This document shows, one piece after another, positions 5,640 to 8,684 of a stretch of 8,684 nt of DNA. Location: positions 1-8,684 of the forward strand of contig JAITGJ010000009.1 of assembly GCA_031280705.1 (NCBI GenBank), in the 5' to 3' direction. The position numbers and the translations under genes were made by a program. Position 1 is the stretch's first letter. Every line of letters starts with the position of its first letter. Source of the stretch: Spirochaetaceae bacterium. Its GTDB lineage: Bacteria; Spirochaetota; Spirochaetia; Treponematales; Breznakiellaceae. The notes under the pieces were generated by a model, which was not told the DNA's origin, searched no databases, and saw only the letters and a program-made list of their open reading frames with translations.

Positions 5640-6854
5640 AAGCCGTTCATACTGAAAAAAATACGTCTCGACCGGGCCGTTGGTAATTTCCCGGCAGGAA
5701 TCGGCCTTTGTGCCGAAATACGATTCAAACCCCGGTTGATTGGTAATCACCCCCAGTTTCCAGCCGGGAAAATTCCGCGCAAGGCGCGCCATGGAACCGT
5801 ACAGGGCCGCCGCTTCTTCCTCCCCGCCAAGCCGTATCCCATAGGGCGGGTTGGTAATGATAAAGCCCGTCTCCCCGTCTTCCGCCGTGCCTTCCGCGCG
5901 CGCTTCCGCCATGCCCGCCACGCGAAAATCAGGCAGGGCCGCCCGCGCCGCCCCCGCCGGAAGTTCCGCCCCGGTCCTGATGCCCCGTCCGCCCGTATGC
6001 GCCCGCTTTCCCCGGGCAAGTTCCCATGCCCGGACCAGGTTGCTTTTTGCCTGGGATATGGCGCGCACATCGGTATCGCTTCCGTAAATTCTGATGGTGC
6101 GCTCAAAATTCACCCGGCCCAGAAAATCTTCCCGCACGGCCCGCTCCACAGCCGGATCGGCGGGGAGGAGCGCTGAAAGGGTGAAATCCCGGCCCAGCCC
6201 CGGCGCCATGTCCCACGCGTACATCGCCGCTTCAATGGCGATGGTTCCGGAGCCGCAAAAAGGATCGCAGAGCGGGTGCTTCCGCCGCCAGGCCGCCAGA
6301 AAAAGCAGCGCCGCCGCGGTTGTTTCCCGGAGCGGAGCCGCGCCGCCTTCGGTCCGGTAACCCCGCCGGAACAACGGCTCCCCGGAAAGGTCCAGATAGA
6401 GCGCCGCCTCGTCACGGTCAAGATACACCCGGACTTCCGCAGTCGCCGCGCCCGCATCGTCAGGAAGACGCGCGAGACGGTACTTCCGGCAGAGACGCTC
6501 CGCAGCCGCCTTGTGAACAACCGCCTGAATGCTGGTAACGCTTTGCAGTTTTGAGCGGGCCACGCGGACTTTTGCCACGCGAAGGCCCCAGTCGCGCGGA
6601 ATAAACGATTCCCACGCCGCGTTCCGCGCGCCCTCAAAAAGGGCGTCAAAATCCCCGGCAGGGAACCGCGCCGCTTCCCATAAAACGCGGTCGGCGGTAC
6701 GCAGTCCCATAAGCGCCCGGTAACAGCCCGCAATATCCGCGGAAAAACGTATCCGCGCAAACCCCGTTTCCAGCACGGGAAGTCCCAATTTTCGCAGTTC
6801 GTTTGCCGTAACCCGTTCCGCGCCAACCGCCGAAAGCGCCGCAAAAGTTTCCAT
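5637..6854 (-). CDS. rlmL: THUMP-domain 23S rRNA guanine-N2 methyltransferase, RlmL/YpsC type
   Basis: A 405-residue protein that should transfer a methyl group from S-adenosylmethionine to the N2 of a guanine in 23S rRNA (m2G2445 in E. coli RlmL). The N-terminal part (about 1-160) is the ferredoxin-like/THUMP RNA-binding region. The class I methyltransferase domain follows: LFRRGYR (161-167), motif I DPFCGSGT (197-204), acidic motif II GSDTD (258-262) and catalytic NPPYG (335-339). It lacks the extra C-terminal RlmK domain of the E. coli fusion, as expected for the YpsC-like short form. The stretch between motifs II and IV is some 25 residues longer than in E. coli and is Ala/Gly/Arg-rich. 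The frame extends upstream to an ATG at 6917, but the ATG at 6854 is chosen: the family begins there (METFAALSAVGAE), the extra 21 residues look random, and a promoter lies just upstream. The exact target base is inferred from the family. Confidence 0.9.
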   Translation of the reverse strand: METFAALSAVGAERVTANELRKLGLPVLETGFARIRFSADIAGCYRALMGLRTADRVLWEAARFPAGDFDALFEGARNAAWESFIPRDWGLRVAKVRVARSKLQSVTSIQAVVHKAAAERLCRKYRLARLPDDAGAATAEVRVYLDRDEAALYLDLSGEPLFRRGYRTEGGAAPLRETTAAALLFLAAWRRKHPLCDPFCGSGTIAIEAAMYAWDMAPGLGRDFTLSALLPADPAVERAVREDFLGRVNFERTIRIYGSDTDVRAISQAKSNLVRAWELARGKRAHTGGRGIRTGAELPAGAARAALPDFRVAGMAEARAEGTAEDGETGFIITNPPYGIRLGGEEEAAALYGSMARLARNFPGWKLGVITNQPGFESYFGTKADSCREITNGPVETYFFQYERL

Positions 6855-6869
6855 CACGTGAGTATACCA
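6855..6869 (-). promoter_or_regulatory. Extended -10 promoter for a leaderless rlmL-type mRNA
   Basis: On the minus strand TGG (6869-6867) is followed by TATACT (6866-6861), matching an extended -10 with 5 of 6 bases in the hexamer. Only CACGTG separates it from the ATG at 6854. A start point 6-7 nt beyond the -10 would fall on the last base of this spacer or on the A of the ATG, leaving no 5' leader. No Shine-Dalgarno is present, consistent with leaderless initiation. The -35 is weak, which extended -10 promoters tolerate. Confidence 0.5.
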
Positions 6870-6939
6870 TAAAAGACGGCGGGGAATCGAGGCGGGACCT
6901 CTCGCGTTCTCCGGCATAATCGCGCCGCACGGCCCAGCC

Positions 6940-7680
6940 CTATTCCAGTTCGCCGGTTTTTTCCAGCGCCAGCACCACGGCGGCTACACAGGCGGTTTCC
7001 GTGCGCAGCGCCCGTTTCCCCAGGCTGAGGCGGACAAAGCCGGCCTGCTCAAGCCGGTCGCGCTCGGCATCGGACCAGCCGCGCTCGGAGCCGGCGGCCA
7101 GCGTCATGGGCCGCCGCCGGGAAACAAGGTGGCTGAATGTCCCCTCGGGGCGAACATTGTCCGCGGCAACAAGGAGCGGGCTGAGCGCCTGCCCCCGGTC
7201 CCAGGGACGTTCCGCAAGCCAGGCCGCAAGATCGGGATACACCCTGATTTCCGGCAAAACCGTATCCCGCGACTGAACGGCGCCTTCAACAAGCGCGGCG
7301 CGCGCGCCGCCATCGGAAAGTAATTTGGTGTCCCGGTAACTTTTTTCTCCCAGTTCCGTACCCAAAAGGTCTATCGCTTCCACGCCCAGGCTGGAAAGGT
7401 CCCGGAGCAGGCGGCGGAGTTGAATGGGCCGGGGAAATCCAACGCCCACCCGGACGGGGGCCTTTGGCGGCGGCGGCAGGCGGAGGTCCAGGGAATATTC
7501 AAGGGAGCCGTCCCGGCGCACCGCTTCAATTTTGCCGGTTCCCCGGAGACCGTCAAAAACACCCGCGTCAAATGTATCTCCCGCTTGTTTGTGCAGCACC
7601 TTGAGAAGATGCACCGTCCGCTCGTCCCGCCGGGGGAGCGGTTTTCCAATTTCTCCATTTTCAAAAAGAATGATATTCAT
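6940..7680 (-). CDS. rsmE: 16S rRNA (uracil1498-N3)-methyltransferase RsmE
   Basis: A 246-residue SPOUT-superfamily enzyme, the usual RsmE length, that methylates N3 of U1498 in helix 44 of 16S rRNA using S-adenosylmethionine. The N-terminal PUA-like part includes RTVHLLKVLH (21-30), the family's R-H-L-x-x-V-L-R-type segment. The C-terminal trefoil-knot domain shows LGVEAIDLLGTELGEKS (98-114), the GAVQSRDTVLPEI segment (133-145), the SAM loop AAGSERGWSDAE (195-206) and SLGKRALRTETA (219-230). The SAM loop reads GSERG instead of the commoner GPEGG but keeps the first glycine, the glutamate and the last glycine. The ATG has AAGGA 9 nt upstream. It lies 28 bp after the stop of the barrel-like gene on the same strand, suggesting co-transcription, with a perfect palindrome in that gap. 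It lies 85 bp ahead of the RlmL-type gene, a second rRNA methyltransferase. Confidence 0.92.
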   Translation of the reverse strand: MNIILFENGEIGKPLPRRDERTVHLLKVLHKQAGDTFDAGVFDGLRGTGKIEAVRRDGSLEYSLDLRLPPPPKAPVRVGVGFPRPIQLRRLLRDLSSLGVEAIDLLGTELGEKSYRDTKLLSDGGARAALVEGAVQSRDTVLPEIRVYPDLAAWLAERPWDRGQALSPLLVAADNVRPEGTFSHLVSRRRPMTLAAGSERGWSDAERDRLEQAGFVRLSLGKRALRTETACVAAVVLALEKTGELE

Positions 7681-7692
7681 GAAAACCGATCC

Positions 7693-7712
7693 TTAGGGCA
7701 GCGCTGCCCTAA
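7693..7712. repeat. Perfect 20-bp palindrome at the barrel gene/rsmE junction
   Basis: TTAGGGCAGC followed by its exact inverse GCTGCCCTAA. On the minus strand the upstream gene's TAG stop (7711-7709) is inside the left arm, and the rsmE Shine-Dalgarno AAGGA (7694-7690) begins inside the right arm. In RNA this folds as an 8-bp stem with a GCGC loop. There is no U-run, so it is not a normal terminator. Confidence 0.85.
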
Positions 7713-8512
7713 AACAGGACGGCCTTGCCCCGGAAGGCGGCATACAGACGCAGTTCGTGAGCCGCGTATCCGGTATTAACCCCCGCATCGAACCGGTTGT
7801 TAAAACTCAGGCCCAGGGCAATGCCGCGCCGCCGTAACTCAAGGGAAAAATCAAGATTGAAGCAGGCCCATTCCATATACGCCGCCGAAAGTTCAGGCTG
7901 AAAGGCAAGCGAAGTATACAGAAACCCGAACAGTTCCGCCTCCAGGCCGATGCGCGCAATGAGATTATGGTTCATCACGACATAATCTTCATACCGGTTA
8001 AAATACGGGTCATTGGGATTTGACGGCGGTCCGTGTATATTTCCGAGATATTTTTCACCGTCCTGGAATTTCAGCAAAATACTGTTGTAGGGCTGATACG
8101 CAGCAAACAGCAGCGGCGTCAGGGTAACGGAAGGAGTTACTTCAAGCGGTTTTTGCCATGATAGGTACAAATCCGCAAACGCCGCATCCCAGCCGTTGTA
8201 GGGATTGAGCAGAATATTGGTAACAATATCGTGGTTGCACTCATGCCAGAACCCCATGGCGAAGTTTTTATAGCGCAGTTCGCCGCCGATACGGAAATCG
8301 GCCCGGTAGGGATCAAAATAAACTTCGTATGCCTTGGTCTCCCGCACCTCAATGGTGGTGTAAATATGCGCGTATTCGGTGGCGTAGAAATCGAGGCGAA
8401 CGTGCTCAATCACGCTGTTGGTGTACTGCCTGGTGGTATCGTTGATGGTATACGTGGAAAATGGAATGATCCCCACATAAAGAAGCCAGCCGGCAAGCAA
8501 TAAATCGGTCAT
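7709..8512 (-). CDS. Putative exported beta-barrel (outer-membrane) protein of unknown function
   Basis: A 267-residue protein of no family I can name. Residues 4-18 are a hydrophobic stretch (LLLAGWLLYVGIIPF) that could be a signal peptide, although the n-region lacks basic residues. The rest alternates hydrophobic and polar residues in many short aromatic-rich strands (for example 37-57, 73-90, 185-201, 216-238) and ends in a phenylalanine (KAVLF). Both are typical of small outer-membrane barrels. A notable motif, WHECNHD, spans 89-95 (two histidines, a cysteine and an aspartate); its role is unknown. The ATG has TTGGAG 7 nt upstream, and no other start exists in the frame before it. It lies 28 bp ahead of rsmE and is probably co-transcribed with it, though an envelope protein with an rRNA methyltransferase does not suggest a shared pathway. 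Confidence 0.72.
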   Translation of the reverse strand: MTDLLLAGWLLYVGIIPFSTYTINDTTRQYTNSVIEHVRLDFYATEYAHIYTTIEVRETKAYEVYFDPYRADFRIGGELRYKNFAMGFWHECNHDIVTNILLNPYNGWDAAFADLYLSWQKPLEVTPSVTLTPLLFAAYQPYNSILLKFQDGEKYLGNIHGPPSNPNDPYFNRYEDYVVMNHNLIARIGLEAELFGFLYTSLAFQPELSAAYMEWACFNLDFSLELRRRGIALGLSFNNRFDAGVNTGYAAHELRLYAAFRGKAVLF

Positions 8513-8556
8513 AATGCCGCTCCAAAAGAAAAATCGCGGCGAGGACCTCTCCCGGT

Positions 8557-8605
8557 AAAAAAGCCGCTTTTTTTAATCACATACCCCGCCCTTGAGGGGG
8601 CGGCT
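8557..8605 (-). terminator. Terminator-like element with alternative pairings upstream of the barrel gene
   Basis: On the minus strand AGCCGC (8605-8600) can pair with GCGGCT (8567-8562), which is followed at once by five more T residues (8561-8557), giving a terminator-like stem. The 5' arm can instead join a local hairpin, CCGCCC (8603-8598) with GGGCGG (8591-8586). A compact A7-GCGGC-T6 dyad also exists. It may end transcription from a gene to the right, or act as an attenuator in the barrel gene's leader. Confidence 0.45.
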
Positions 8606-8639
8606 TATTGGTTCTTCCAGGGTGTGGCTGCACGGAGGG

Positions 8640-8681
8640 GTTTAATAGAAGCCGGGCCAAAGGCCCGGCGGGGCATTAAAC
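8640..8681. repeat. 42-bp nested inverted repeat
   Basis: Outer arms GTTTAAT (8640-8646) and ATTAAAC (8675-8681) enclose inner arms GCCGGGCC (8651-8658) and GGCCCGGC (8662-8669) around an AAA loop; both pairs are perfect. On the minus strand the inner stem is followed by TTCTATT, a weak U-run, so it could be a terminator for a gene to the right. It could also be a copy of a dispersed palindromic element. Confidence 0.6.
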
Positions 8682-8684
8682 ACC

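Larger units (their letters stand above)
8513..8684 (-). other. Structured intergenic region at the right edge
   Basis: These 172 bp contain no confident gene. One minus-strand frame is open from the edge to a TAA at 8607-8605 (25 codons, ending TPWKNQ) and could be the tail of a gene beyond the window. However, a 42-bp nested inverted repeat fills about half of it, so I do not call it. A second cluster of inverted repeats and A/T runs (8605-8557) precedes the barrel gene's Shine-Dalgarno. No clear promoter was found. Confidence 0.5.

Noticed and set aside
6110..6844. 244-codon minus-strand frame within the RlmL-type gene.
   Set aside because: It is an Arg/Gly/Pro-rich out-of-frame shadow; the overlapping frame carries all methyltransferase motifs.
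6855..6917. Longer start for the RlmL-type protein at 6917.
   Set aside because: It has no Shine-Dalgarno, the extra 21 residues do not resemble the family N-terminus, and a promoter -10 lies inside the extension.
8230..8260. PagL-type lipid A 3-O-deacylase for the barrel-like protein.
   Set aside because: The H-x-S catalytic pattern is absent; the motif here is WHECNHD.
8605..8684. C-terminal end of a gene on the minus strand (25 codons to a TAA).
   Set aside because: Half of the stretch is a 42-bp inverted repeat, and too little sequence is available to judge coding.

Overview
The window looks like chromosomal DNA from a GC-moderate to GC-rich Gram-negative-type bacterium. The style fits a spirochaete of the Treponema group, possibly a gut-associated one. 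The reasons are a very large lipoprotein with a loose lipobox built from repeated beta-rich modules, a small beta-barrel-like exported protein, a YesN-type response regulator, and a long poly-G tract next to a surface-protein gene. This assignment rests on gene style, not on a marker gene. No rRNA, tRNA, CRISPR array, transposase or phage gene is visible.

Layout, left to right: (1) positions 1-76 hold the first 25 codons of an exported protein on the minus strand, divergent from (2) a plus-strand AraC-type response regulator (126-1751) with a good sigma70-like promoter. The regulator ends in a bidirectional terminator that also faces (3) a convergent 911-residue lipoprotein gene (4552 down to 1817). 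Everything to the right is also on the minus strand and would be transcribed right to left: (4) a beta-barrel-like envelope protein (8512-7709), (5) RsmE, the 16S rRNA m3U methyltransferase (7680-6940), (6) an RlmL-type THUMP 23S rRNA methyltransferase (6854-5637) and (7) a TetR/AcrR-family repressor (5574-4960).

The right-hand genes are close together (gaps of 28, 85 and 62 bp) and may be partly co-transcribed. The RlmL-type gene also appears to have its own promoter placed so that its mRNA would be leaderless. The repressor is separated from the lipoprotein gene by a 407-bp gap holding two mutually exclusive hairpins, a 12-base G run and a 10-bp perfect inverted repeat. This is the only sizeable non-coding stretch inside the window and its most intriguing part. 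The lipoprotein is the most novel-looking gene: I recognise no named family, only at least five degenerate copies of one beta-rich module and a separate C-terminal region.

No complete, unmistakably new defence or metabolic system is evident. The best candidates for something undescribed are the modular lipoprotein with its possibly phase-variable upstream region, and several dyads placed at gene junctions (7693-7712, 5596-5639, 8557-8681).
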